A DNA stretch of 52,401 nucleotides from DATAQC01 sp051005135 (GTDB lineage Bacteria > Actinomycetota > Acidimicrobiia > Acidimicrobiales > AC-14): contig JBPCJQ010000083.1 in the NCBI GenBank assembly GCA_051005135.1, positions 1 through 52,401 of the forward strand, in the 5' to 3' direction. Position numbers and translations under genes: made by a program. This document shows, one piece after another, positions 24,427 to 31,556 of the stretch. Position 1 is the stretch's first letter. Every line of letters starts with the position of its first letter. A model generated the notes under the pieces. That model was not told the DNA's origin, searched no databases, and saw only the letters and a list, made by a program, of their open reading frames with translations.

Positions 24427-25419
24427 TTGGAGGTCCAGACCAAGCGCACGGACCAGCTACGCATCCTGAGCGGAGGTAGGGGGCGCCCGCCAGCCAGTCG
24501 CCTTGGTGACCGCATCTTCAAGGCTTTGGCCACCACGGCGGGCGTGGTCGTGCTGGTGCTGCTCGGGGTGGTGAGCATCTTTCTGCTGGTCAAGGCCTGG
24601 CCCGCGCTGCGGACGGCGAAGCTGGGCTTCTTCACCCAGAAGCAGTGGTTCCCCGACAACCCCGGACACCGGTTCGGCATCGCCGCCCTGGCCTGGGGCA
24701 CGGTCGTGTCAAGCATCCTGTCACTCCTCATGGCGGTGCCCATCGCCGTCGGCTCAGCCCTGTTCATCACCGAGTACGCCAAGCCAGTCCTGGGGCGCTG
24801 GATCGGCTACCTCGTCGACGTGCTGGCCGCGGTGCCGAGCGTCGTGTACGGCCTGTGGGGACTGCTCTTCCTCGTGCCGCGAATGATCCCGCTGGAGCGC
24901 TGGCTGGCCCACAATCTCGGGTTCATCCCCCTGTTCCACAACCCCGCCGACTCGTACGGCAACTCGCTGTTCGACGCGTCGGTCGTGCTCGCCCTGATGG
25001 TGCTCCCCATCGTGGCCGCGGTGTCGCGCGAGGTGTTCCGACAGGTGCCGACCTCGCAGCGCGAGGCGGCATTGGCCCTGGGTGCCACGCGTTGGGAGAT
25101 GATCGCCACGTCGGTGCTCCCCTCGAGCCGCAGCGGCCTGCTCGGGGGCATCATCCTCGGCCTGGGGCGCGCCCTGGGCGAGACGATCGCGGTGGCTCTG
25201 GTGCTGGCCGCCACGTTCGACATCAACGTCGGGGTGCTCCGGCGGGGCGGCAACACCATCGCCGCCAACATCGCCACCAAGTTCGGCGAGGCCGGCGTCA
25301 TCGGCCGAAGTGGGCTCATCGCCAGCGGGCTGGTCCTGTTCGCCATGACCCTGGTGGCCACCACCGCGGCCCGGGGCGTCATCCGCCGCACCGGCAGCGC
25401 CGCCAGCGGGATGGCATGA
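24427..25419 (+). CDS. pstC: Phosphate ABC transporter permease PstC
   Basis: The 330-residue protein has about six membrane helices and the ABC permease EAA-type loop (REAALALGATRWEMIATSVL), followed by GIILGLGRALGETIAVALVL, the PstC-type signature. It forms the channel with PstA. No ATG or GTG precedes the first helix in frame, so TTG 24427 is chosen. It begins 26 nt after pstS and its stop overlaps pstA (ATGA). Confidence 0.92.
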   Translation: MEVQTKRTDQLRILSGGRGRPPASRLGDRIFKALATTAGVVVLVLLGVVSIFLLVKAWPALRTAKLGFFTQKQWFPDNPGHRFGIAALAWGTVVSSILSLLMAVPIAVGSALFITEYAKPVLGRWIGYLVDVLAAVPSVVYGLWGLLFLVPRMIPLERWLAHNLGFIPLFHNPADSYGNSLFDASVVLALMVLPIVAAVSREVFRQVPTSQREAALALGATRWEMIATSVLPSSRSGLLGGIILGLGRALGETIAVALVLAATFDINVGVLRRGGNTIAANIATKFGEAGVIGRSGLIASGLVLFAMTLVATTAARGVIRRTGSAASGMA

Positions 25420-26444
25420 ACCCAGGGGGCCTCCGCCGAGCCCGACTGAGCCGGGCCCAGGCCTTGGTCGCCGCCGCCTCCGGTGTCGCTTTCACCGTCC
25501 TTGCCTTCCTCGTCACACCGCTGCAGGGGCGGGCCGACTTCGTGGTGGTCGCATGGTTGTTGGCCACTGCCGCCTACCTGGGCGCGGCGGGGCGAACCGA
25601 AGGCAGGCGGTCGGTCGTCAACCGGGCCGCGGGCGTGCTGGTGGTGACCGCGGTAGCCGTGTGCCTGGTGGCCCTCGGTTCCCTGCTGGCCTACACAGTC
25701 GTGCGGGGGGCAAAGGCGTTACGGCCGGGGTTCTTCACCCACTCGATGCTGGGTGTCGGGGCGCGCGACACCAACGGTGGCGCCTATCACGCCATCATCG
25801 GCACGCTCGAACAGGTCCTCATGGCCTGCATCCTGTCGGTGCCCACCGGGCTGCTGGTAGCGATCTACCTCACCGAGTTCGGCCGCGGCCGCCTGGCAGC
25901 CGCCGTTCGCGTTCTCATCGACGTCATGGTGGGGATCCCCTCGATCGTCGCCGGGTTGTTCATCTACGCCTTCTGGGTGCTGGGCCTCCATCGGGGCTTC
26001 TCCGGCCTCGCCGCGGCCATGGCCCTGTCGATCCTTATGCTGCCCATCGTGGTGCGCACGTCGGAGGAGATGATAAAGCTCGTGCCCGGGCCCCTGCGCG
26101 AGGCGGCCTACGCCCTGGGGATCCCACGCTGGCGCACGGTGCTGTCGATCGTGCTGCCCACCGCCTCGGCAGGAATCACCACCGGCGTGATGCTGGCCGT
26201 GGCCCGAGTTACCGGGGAGACCGCGCCCCTGCTCCTCACCGCCTTCGGGTTCGACTCCGTGCACGTCAACCCCTTCAACGGGGCCCAGTCGTCACTGCCC
26301 CTGTTCGTGTTCCTCCAGGCCGGCTCGGCGTTCAAGCCGGCGATAGACCGGGCGTGGGCGGGGGCTCTCACCCTCATCGTCATCGTGTTGCTCCTAACCG
26401 TGGTCGCCCGGGTGCTCACCCGTCGCAACCAGCTCGCCAACTAG
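25416..26444 (+). CDS. pstA: Phosphate ABC transporter permease PstA
   Basis: The 342-residue protein has around eight hydrophobic segments. The extra N-terminal pair (ALVAAASGVAFTVLAFLV and FVVVAWLLATAAYLGAA) is longer than in many PstA proteins. The permease core includes VMVGIPSIVAGLFIYAF, the EAA-type loop LREAAYALGIPRWRTVLSIV and VARVTGETAPLLLTAFG. ATG 25416 overlaps the pstC stop, so translation is coupled. Together with PstC and PstB it imports phosphate. Confidence 0.92.
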   Translation: MNPGGLRRARLSRAQALVAAASGVAFTVLAFLVTPLQGRADFVVVAWLLATAAYLGAAGRTEGRRSVVNRAAGVLVVTAVAVCLVALGSLLAYTVVRGAKALRPGFFTHSMLGVGARDTNGGAYHAIIGTLEQVLMACILSVPTGLLVAIYLTEFGRGRLAAAVRVLIDVMVGIPSIVAGLFIYAFWVLGLHRGFSGLAAAMALSILMLPIVVRTSEEMIKLVPGPLREAAYALGIPRWRTVLSIVLPTASAGITTGVMLAVARVTGETAPLLLTAFGFDSVHVNPFNGAQSSLPLFVFLQAGSAFKPAIDRAWAGALTLIVIVLLLTVVARVLTRRNQLAN

Positions 26445-26463
26445 TCCTGCGAGGAATCCATCC

Positions 26464-27246
26464 GTGAAGCGCTTAGAGGCCACCGACGTCAGCGCCTGGT
26501 ACGGCAGCAACCAGGCCAACAAGGCCATCGAGGGTGTCTCCATCGTCATCGAGCCCAAGCATGTGACCGCCCTCATCGGGCCGTCGGGTTGTGGGAAGTC
26601 GACCTTCTTGCGGACCCTCAACCGCATGCACGAGGTGATCGCGGGGGCGTCGTCGACGGGCAAGGTGCTCCTCGACGGGGAGGACATCTACGGGCCCGAG
26701 GTCGACGCCGTCACCGTCCGGCGGTCCATCGGGATGGTCTTCCAGCGACCCAACCCGTTCCCCACCATGTCGGTGCGCGACAACGTGGCCGCCGGGCTCC
26801 GGCTCAACGGCATGCGCAACCGGTCCGAGCTCGACGACGTAGTGGAGCGCTCGCTGCATCAGGCCGGGCTGTGGGACGAGATCAAGACCCGTCTCGACCG
26901 CCCCGGCGGCAGCCTCTCGGGTGGCCAGCAACAGCGCCTGTGCATCGCCAGGGCCATCGCGGTGGAACCCGACGTCCTGCTCATGGACGAGCCCTGCTCG
27001 GCTCTCGACCCCATCTCCACCCTGCGCATCGAAGACCTCATGGCCGAGCTGAAGGAGCAGTTCACGATCGTCATCGTCACCCACAACATGCAGCAGGCGG
27101 CCCGGGTGAGCGATACCACCGCCTTTTTCAACCTCGAGGAGGCGGGCAAGCCCGGCCGCCTGGTCGAGTGCGGGCCCACCGAGAAGATCTTCACCGTGCC
27201 CGACGACGAACGCACCGAGTCCTACATCACCGGCCGCTTCGGATGA
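26464..27246 (+). CDS. pstB: Phosphate ABC transporter ATP-binding protein PstB
   Basis: The 260-residue ATPase has Walker A (GPSGCGKSTFLRTLNRM), the Q-loop (GMVFQRPNPFPTMSVRDNV), the ABC signature (LSGGQQQRLCIARAIA), Walker B (VLLMDEPCSALDP) and the switch His in IVTHNMQQAARV, with the PstB-typical NRMHE and RPNPFP. It powers phosphate import by PstC-PstA. GTG 26464 gives the family-length protein. Its stop overlaps phoU as ATGA. Confidence 0.95.
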   Translation: MKRLEATDVSAWYGSNQANKAIEGVSIVIEPKHVTALIGPSGCGKSTFLRTLNRMHEVIAGASSTGKVLLDGEDIYGPEVDAVTVRRSIGMVFQRPNPFPTMSVRDNVAAGLRLNGMRNRSELDDVVERSLHQAGLWDEIKTRLDRPGGSLSGGQQQRLCIARAIAVEPDVLLMDEPCSALDPISTLRIEDLMAELKEQFTIVIVTHNMQQAARVSDTTAFFNLEEAGKPGRLVECGPTEKIFTVPDDERTESYITGRFG

Positions 27247-27902
27247 GCTCCCGCAGCCAGTTCCAGGAAGACCTCGGCAGCCTGCGCCACGGTGTCGACT
27301 GGCTGGGTGCGTTGGCCGAGGACGCGGTGCGGGCCGCCACCGTCGCCCTCCTCGAGGGCGACCGGACCAAGGCCGAGGTGGTGGAGAACGGCGACGACGA
27401 GCTCGATGCCTTGTTCCTCCAGCTCGAGGAATCGGCGTACAGCCTGATCGCCCGCCAGGCTCCGGTGGCCGTCGACCTGCGGTTCCTCGTCTCCGCTCTC
27501 CGGGTGACGGCCGACTTCGAGCGCATGGGCGACCTCGCCGTGTCCATCGCCAAGCTCGCCCTCGCGGCATGGAGACCCGAACCGATCTCCGCCTCCCTCC
27601 TCTCCAAGATGGCCGAGTCCGCCCTCGACCTCATCAGCGCGGCGCGCCTGGCCTGGCGCAACCAGGACCTGGCGCTGGCCGCCAAGCTGGAAGGGCGCGA
27701 CGACGAGCTCGATAGTTGTTACCGCCGCCTGGCCGCCCACCTCGTGGTGCAACACGGTCCCGACGCCGGAGGCCTCGTCTTCCACGCCCTCCTCGCCGGC
27801 CGCCATCTCGAGCGCATCGCCGACCACGCCGTGGCCGTGGGTGACCGGGTGGCCTACATGGTGACCGGCGACCCCAAGTCTTTGGCGGCCGAGATCCGCT
27901 GA
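27243..27902 (+). CDS. phoU: PhoU phosphate-signalling protein (pst-linked copy)
   Basis: The 219-residue protein has the two PhoU repeats with ADFERMGDLAVSIAKLAL and RHLERIADHAVAVGDRVAYM. It is the last gene of the pst operon, overlapping pstB, the position PhoU occupies in many bacteria. Compared with the copy in the kinase-ppk1 run, the second acidic motif reads ERIADHA instead of ERVGDHA, so the two may bind metal or partners differently. Confidence 0.92.
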   Translation: MSSRSQFQEDLGSLRHGVDWLGALAEDAVRAATVALLEGDRTKAEVVENGDDELDALFLQLEESAYSLIARQAPVAVDLRFLVSALRVTADFERMGDLAVSIAKLALAAWRPEPISASLLSKMAESALDLISAARLAWRNQDLALAAKLEGRDDELDSCYRRLAAHLVVQHGPDAGGLVFHALLAGRHLERIADHAVAVGDRVAYMVTGDPKSLAAEIR

Positions 27903-27982
27903 AGCGTGGGCCCAGAGCCAGAGCCCCCTGGAGGGCGGTGCACCTGACCAGAACGGGATCTCACATCCCGCTGGCGCGCCCG

Positions 27983-28852
27983 CTAGAGGGCGAGGTCGAT
28001 GAACGCCTTGGCTGCCGGCGACAAGGGTCCCCTGCGATGGACAACGCCGATGCTCCGTCGCACCGGCGGGTCGATGGCCGCGACCGCGGCGCCGGCAGCC
28101 TCGGCCGCCCGGGCCGTCGACTCGGGCACGAAAGCAGCCCCCGCGCCGGCCAACACCAGCGCCACGACAGCGTCCCGGTGGGCGGTCTCCACCGCCACGT
28201 TGGCCGACAGGCCGGCACAGGCAAAGGCCTCGTCGACCAGGCGGCGGGTGGAGGTGCCGGGTGGGGTGGTGACCAAGGGCATGCCAGCCAGCCGCTGCAA
28301 GCGCAGGCGTCGGCCCCGGGGTAACACCGTTCCTGGCGGGCACACCGCCACGATCTCCTGCACCAAGAGCTCATGGGCGCAGAGCGATCCCGTCACGGGC
28401 AGCTCGGCCAGCCCCAGCTCAGCCGCTCCCTCCCCCACCAGTTCGGCGACGTCGGCCGCCTCCTCGGGGCTGGCGACGCGCACCGCCACGCCCGGGTAGG
28501 CGGCCCGGAAGGTGCCGACCAGGCGGGCGACAGGGTCGACGGCCAGGGTGGCGAGAGCAACGAGGTCGAGGGACCCGGCGACCACGCCGCGCACCGCGGC
28601 CACGGCGGCCCGAACGGTCAGGGTGTCGCGAAGGACCTGCCGGGCAGGTCCCAGCAATGCCCGGCCGGCGGCAGTGAGTTCGACCCGGCGGCCCATGCGA
28701 TGGAACAGCTCGACGCCCAGCTCGGCCTCCAAGGTGCGCACTCCCTGCGACAGTGCCGGCTGGGACACGTGCAGATCGCGGGCGGCCCTGGTGAACCCGC
28801 CGCGCTCGACCACGCCCACGACGTACTCGAGCTGGCGCACTTCCATCGGCAC
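27983..28852 (-). CDS. LysR-family transcriptional regulator
   Basis: The 289-residue protein has the LysR winged helix at the N terminus (MEVRQLEYVVGVVERGGFTR, VSQPALSQGVRTLEAELG) and a periplasmic-binding-like effector domain from about residue 90. LysR proteins usually control a divergent neighbour. Here that is the TauE/SafE permease, whose start lies within about 65 nt across a small inverted repeat. The effector is unknown; a sulfur or organic anion would fit the permease. Start ATG 28852 (or 28846). Confidence 0.9.
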   Translation of the reverse strand: MPMEVRQLEYVVGVVERGGFTRAARDLHVSQPALSQGVRTLEAELGVELFHRMGRRVELTAAGRALLGPARQVLRDTLTVRAAVAAVRGVVAGSLDLVALATLAVDPVARLVGTFRAAYPGVAVRVASPEEAADVAELVGEGAAELGLAELPVTGSLCAHELLVQEIVAVCPPGTVLPRGRRLRLQRLAGMPLVTTPPGTSTRRLVDEAFACAGLSANVAVETAHRDAVVALVLAGAGAAFVPESTARAAEAAGAAVAAIDPPVRRSIGVVHRRGPLSPAAKAFIDLAL

Positions 28853-28863
28853 AGCCTATCGCT

Positions 28864-28882
28864 AACAGACAGTATTCCTGTT
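28864..28882. promoter_or_regulatory. Inverted repeat between lysR and the permease gene
   Basis: AACAG (28864-28868) and CTGTT (28878-28882) form a 5-bp inverted repeat around a 9-nt AT-rich centre, in the only gap between divergent genes. Size and place suit a LysR operator, but such short repeats arise by chance. Confidence 0.4.
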
Positions 28883-28916
28883 GGACTTGTGGGTACCGGC
28901 AGAGTCAGATCGGGAT

Positions 28917-29684
28917 GTGCACTGGGTGTTGGTCGCTGCCGTGGGCCTCGGTGTGGGCTTCGTGGCGGGGTTGTTCGGGAAGGGCGGCTCGGCGGTGGCC
29001 ACGCCCCTGCTGCACGCTGTAGGCGTGCCCGCGGTAGTAGCCCTGGCCGCGCCCCTACCGGCGACAATCCCCTCGACGCTGGCTGCGAGCCTGGCGTGGG
29101 CGGGCGAAGGAGCAGTGGACCGCCGGGTGGTGGCCTGGAGCTTTTGGTTCGGCATCCCCGCCACTGTGGTGGGGGCCTGGTCCACCCGCTGGATCGACGG
29201 CGGGGCGCTGGTGCTGGTCACCGAGGTCGTGGTCGTGGCTCTCGGCCTGCGCTTCCTCCTACGGCCCGGCGACGGTCAGGAGATGGTGCGGGAGCTGCGG
29301 GCACCACGGGCCCGGCTGGCCGGCGTGGCGGTGGTGGTGGGTCTGGCCGCCGGCCTGCTGGCCAACAGCGGCGGCTTCCTGCTCGCTCCTCTCTACCTGA
29401 CCGTGCTACGCCTACCGGTGAAGGTGGCGTTCGCGTCGTCGCTGGTGGTGGCAACGGTGCTCGCCGTGCCGGGCACCATCGTCCACACTGCGTTGGGGCA
29501 TGTCGACTGGGCCGTCGTGGTCGTGTTCGGGTCGGCGTCGGTACCGCTGTCGTTCGTCGGCGCCAAGATGGCGGTGCGCACCGACAGCCACCGGCCCGCG
29601 TTTCGTGGCCTCCCTGGGCTTCGCTCCACCCCTCTTCTCGATCCGCCGCCGGAGAAGTTCTCCCACTCGTGGCCGCCATCGTGA
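28917..29684 (+). CDS. TauE/SafE-family permease, C terminus doubtful
   Basis: The protein has 255 residues from GTG 28917 (TTG 28881 is an earlier alternative inside the putative operator). Several membrane helices and the family's FVAGLFGKGGSAVATPLL and AAGLLANSGGFLLAPLYL repeats identify a TauE/SafE permease, which moves sulfite, sulfonates or other organic anions. After KMAVRTDSHRP the frame turns Pro/Arg-rich, whereas another frame reads FVASLGFAPPLFSIRR, resembling the expected last helix. A one-base lesion near 29600 would explain this. Confidence 0.75.
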   Translation: MHWVLVAAVGLGVGFVAGLFGKGGSAVATPLLHAVGVPAVVALAAPLPATIPSTLAASLAWAGEGAVDRRVVAWSFWFGIPATVVGAWSTRWIDGGALVLVTEVVVVALGLRFLLRPGDGQEMVRELRAPRARLAGVAVVVGLAAGLLANSGGFLLAPLYLTVLRLPVKVAFASSLVVATVLAVPGTIVHTALGHVDWAVVVVFGSASVPLSFVGAKMAVRTDSHRPAFRGLPGLRSTPLLDPPPEKFSHSWPPS

Positions 29685-29752
29685 GGTGGAGCGCCGCCGG
29701 CGCCGTACCGCCGCCGCGGCGGGCCAGCCTTCGCCTCCGGCGCCATAGCTTT

Positions 29753-31324
29753 TCAGCCGGTGGGATTGCCTGTGGCCGGGTCGAGCATGAGCTTCCCGTC
29801 GGCTCGGGGCCGGGAGAAGTCGAAGAACTGGAACAGGGGACGGGCGATCTGGTCGAACGAGCCGTTGCCTATCCGGCCGAGACCCCAATTGTCCTCGATG
29901 AAAGCCAGGATCGACGTCTGGTCGGTCACGGTGTGATCGACGTGGTTGGCCTTGGCGAAAGGTGAGAGCACGAGGAGCGGCAGGCGGGGCCCGTAGCCAC
30001 AGCGGTCCTGAGCCCGGCCGAGGATCGGCCTGACGCCGCAGCGGCCCGGCCCGTCGAGGGCGTCAGCTGGGGCGTTGGAGCCGTTGATGGGCCGGCGAAA
30101 AGCGTGGTCGTACCAGCCGTCGGAGTCGTCGTAGCTGATGATCACCGCCGTCGACGACCACTCCGGTAGTGCCTGCAAGCGGTTGATGGTGTTGACCAAG
30201 AAGGCCTGCTCGTCGAGGGGATCGGAGTAGAAGGCGTGACCGTCCTGGTAGCCCGGGGCTTTCAGGTAGCTGACCGAGGGCATGTTCCCCGCCGAGGCCG
30301 CCGTCCAGAAATCGCTCAGGTCGTACTGGTGGTTGGCCTGGTCGCTGCGACCGATCATGGCGGGCGAGCTGGGCGGCAGGTGGTGGGGGTTGGCCGTGGA
30401 CGCGTAGTACTGGAAGGGCTGGTGGTGGGGGATGTAGTCGGTCTTGGTGCCCCACTGGCCGGTGCCGCCGATGGCTGCGCCGATGGGGTGGCTGGCGCCG
30501 CAGACCGCCTTGGACCCTGCGGTTGGGTCGTAGGCCTTGGTGGGGGCGAAACCACCCTCGAAGAAGCCCCAGGTGACTCCTTTGGCGTTGAGCTTGTCAC
30601 CGACGTTGGTGCCGCTGAGGCGCACCTGGTCGCGGGTCGAGCAGTCGTCGCCCAGGGGCTGAGGATCACCGATGATGGTGCGGTTCTCGACCTCGCCGGT
30701 GAGATTTCCCGAGCTGGCGCTCACGCCGTTGGTCTGGCCCGACACCAGGTTGACGGCACCCGGCGTCGACGGCCCGTAGGTGGTGTTGTAGGAGTTGTCG
30801 CTCATGCCATAGTGCTGGGCGTAGTTCCACAGGGCGGTGACGGTGTTGCCGTCGTAGTAGTCCATCACCTGGTTGGGTACACACGGCTTGCCGGTGGCGT
30901 CGGTGCCCTTCCCGGTGCCGGTGAACTCGACGAAGCGATCCATCTTCCCGCCGTCGGCCGCCTTCTGCTCGTCGGTGTAGGTGTGGTCCTGGTCACAGGT
31001 GAGGGCCTGCGACCGGTCGAGGCGGGCGGGGTTGGCGGCGTTGGGATTGTTGGTGAGCAAAGCAGGGGTCAGGCCGTTGGTGGCGGGCGTCCCGGGGGAG
31101 GCGGAGAAGGCGGGCCCGCCGGGCGGGTTGGCCGCGTTGGGGTAGGAGCCGAAGTAGTGGTCGTAGGAGACGTTCTCCTGGTAGATCACCACCACATGCT
31201 CGATGGGCGTCCGGCTGGTACGCCGGGCGGACGCACCGGCCCCACCCGGCGACAAGGCCGTCACCGATGCGGCAACAAAGACGGTAGGGACGGCGAGGAG
31301 AGGCCGTCGGGACCTTCGCAACAT
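29753..31324 (-). CDS. Secreted phosphoesterase (phospholipase C/acid phosphatase family)
   Basis: The 523-residue precursor has a Sec-type signal (RRPLLAVPTVFVAASVTAL) and the phosphoesterase family start IEHVVVIYQENVSYDHYFGS, in which the Glu-Asn pair binds metal. Later motifs are VIISYDDSDGWYDH and LPLLVLSPFAKANHVDH, with the terminal metal and active-site residues. Related enzymes release phosphate from phospholipids or other phosphomonoesters outside the cell. ATG 31324 is preceded by GGAGGGAG. A three-unit degenerate PHO box lies upstream on the same strand, so induction by phosphate starvation is likely. It is divergent from a second phosphatase-like gene. Confidence 0.87.
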   Translation of the reverse strand: MLRRSRRPLLAVPTVFVAASVTALSPGGAGASARRTSRTPIEHVVVIYQENVSYDHYFGSYPNAANPPGGPAFSASPGTPATNGLTPALLTNNPNAANPARLDRSQALTCDQDHTYTDEQKAADGGKMDRFVEFTGTGKGTDATGKPCVPNQVMDYYDGNTVTALWNYAQHYGMSDNSYNTTYGPSTPGAVNLVSGQTNGVSASSGNLTGEVENRTIIGDPQPLGDDCSTRDQVRLSGTNVGDKLNAKGVTWGFFEGGFAPTKAYDPTAGSKAVCGASHPIGAAIGGTGQWGTKTDYIPHHQPFQYYASTANPHHLPPSSPAMIGRSDQANHQYDLSDFWTAASAGNMPSVSYLKAPGYQDGHAFYSDPLDEQAFLVNTINRLQALPEWSSTAVIISYDDSDGWYDHAFRRPINGSNAPADALDGPGRCGVRPILGRAQDRCGYGPRLPLLVLSPFAKANHVDHTVTDQTSILAFIEDNWGLGRIGNGSFDQIARPLFQFFDFSRPRADGKLMLDPATGNPTG

Positions 31325-31385
31325 GAGATCTCCCTCCGCAGGTTCGGACGGCGACGGGAACGTCACCGACGCTCAAGGTCGCGCT

Positions 31386-31418
31386 CCAAGGTGTCCCGGA
31401 GATGGACTGGCGGTGAAC
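31386..31418 (-). promoter_or_regulatory. PHO box facing the minus-strand phosphoesterase
   Basis: Read on the minus strand, GTTCACC (31418-31412), GTCCATC (31407-31401) and GGACACC (31396-31390) follow one another at 11-nt spacing, 66-94 nt above the phosphoesterase start. One unit is exact and two are degenerate. Confidence 0.6.
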
Positions 31419-31470
31419 ACCGGCCGACGCAGAGCCGAACGTCGGGCCACGCACCAGGACTTTGCCCGCT

Positions 31471-31488
31471 GTTCAGGTGTGATTCAGC
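31471..31488 (+). promoter_or_regulatory. PHO-like box facing the plus-strand phosphoesterase
   Basis: GTTCAGG (31471-31477) and ATTCAGC (31482-31488) are 11 nt apart, 69 nt upstream of the start codon. They match GTTCACC at five of seven positions or better. The divergent gap thus has candidate boxes for both genes. Confidence 0.45.
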
Positions 31489-31556
31489 TGCCGGCCGCTC
31501 GGCGGCAACCGGGCTCTTCTACGGTCCCGGCCGACACATCGGACAGGAGGCTGGTC

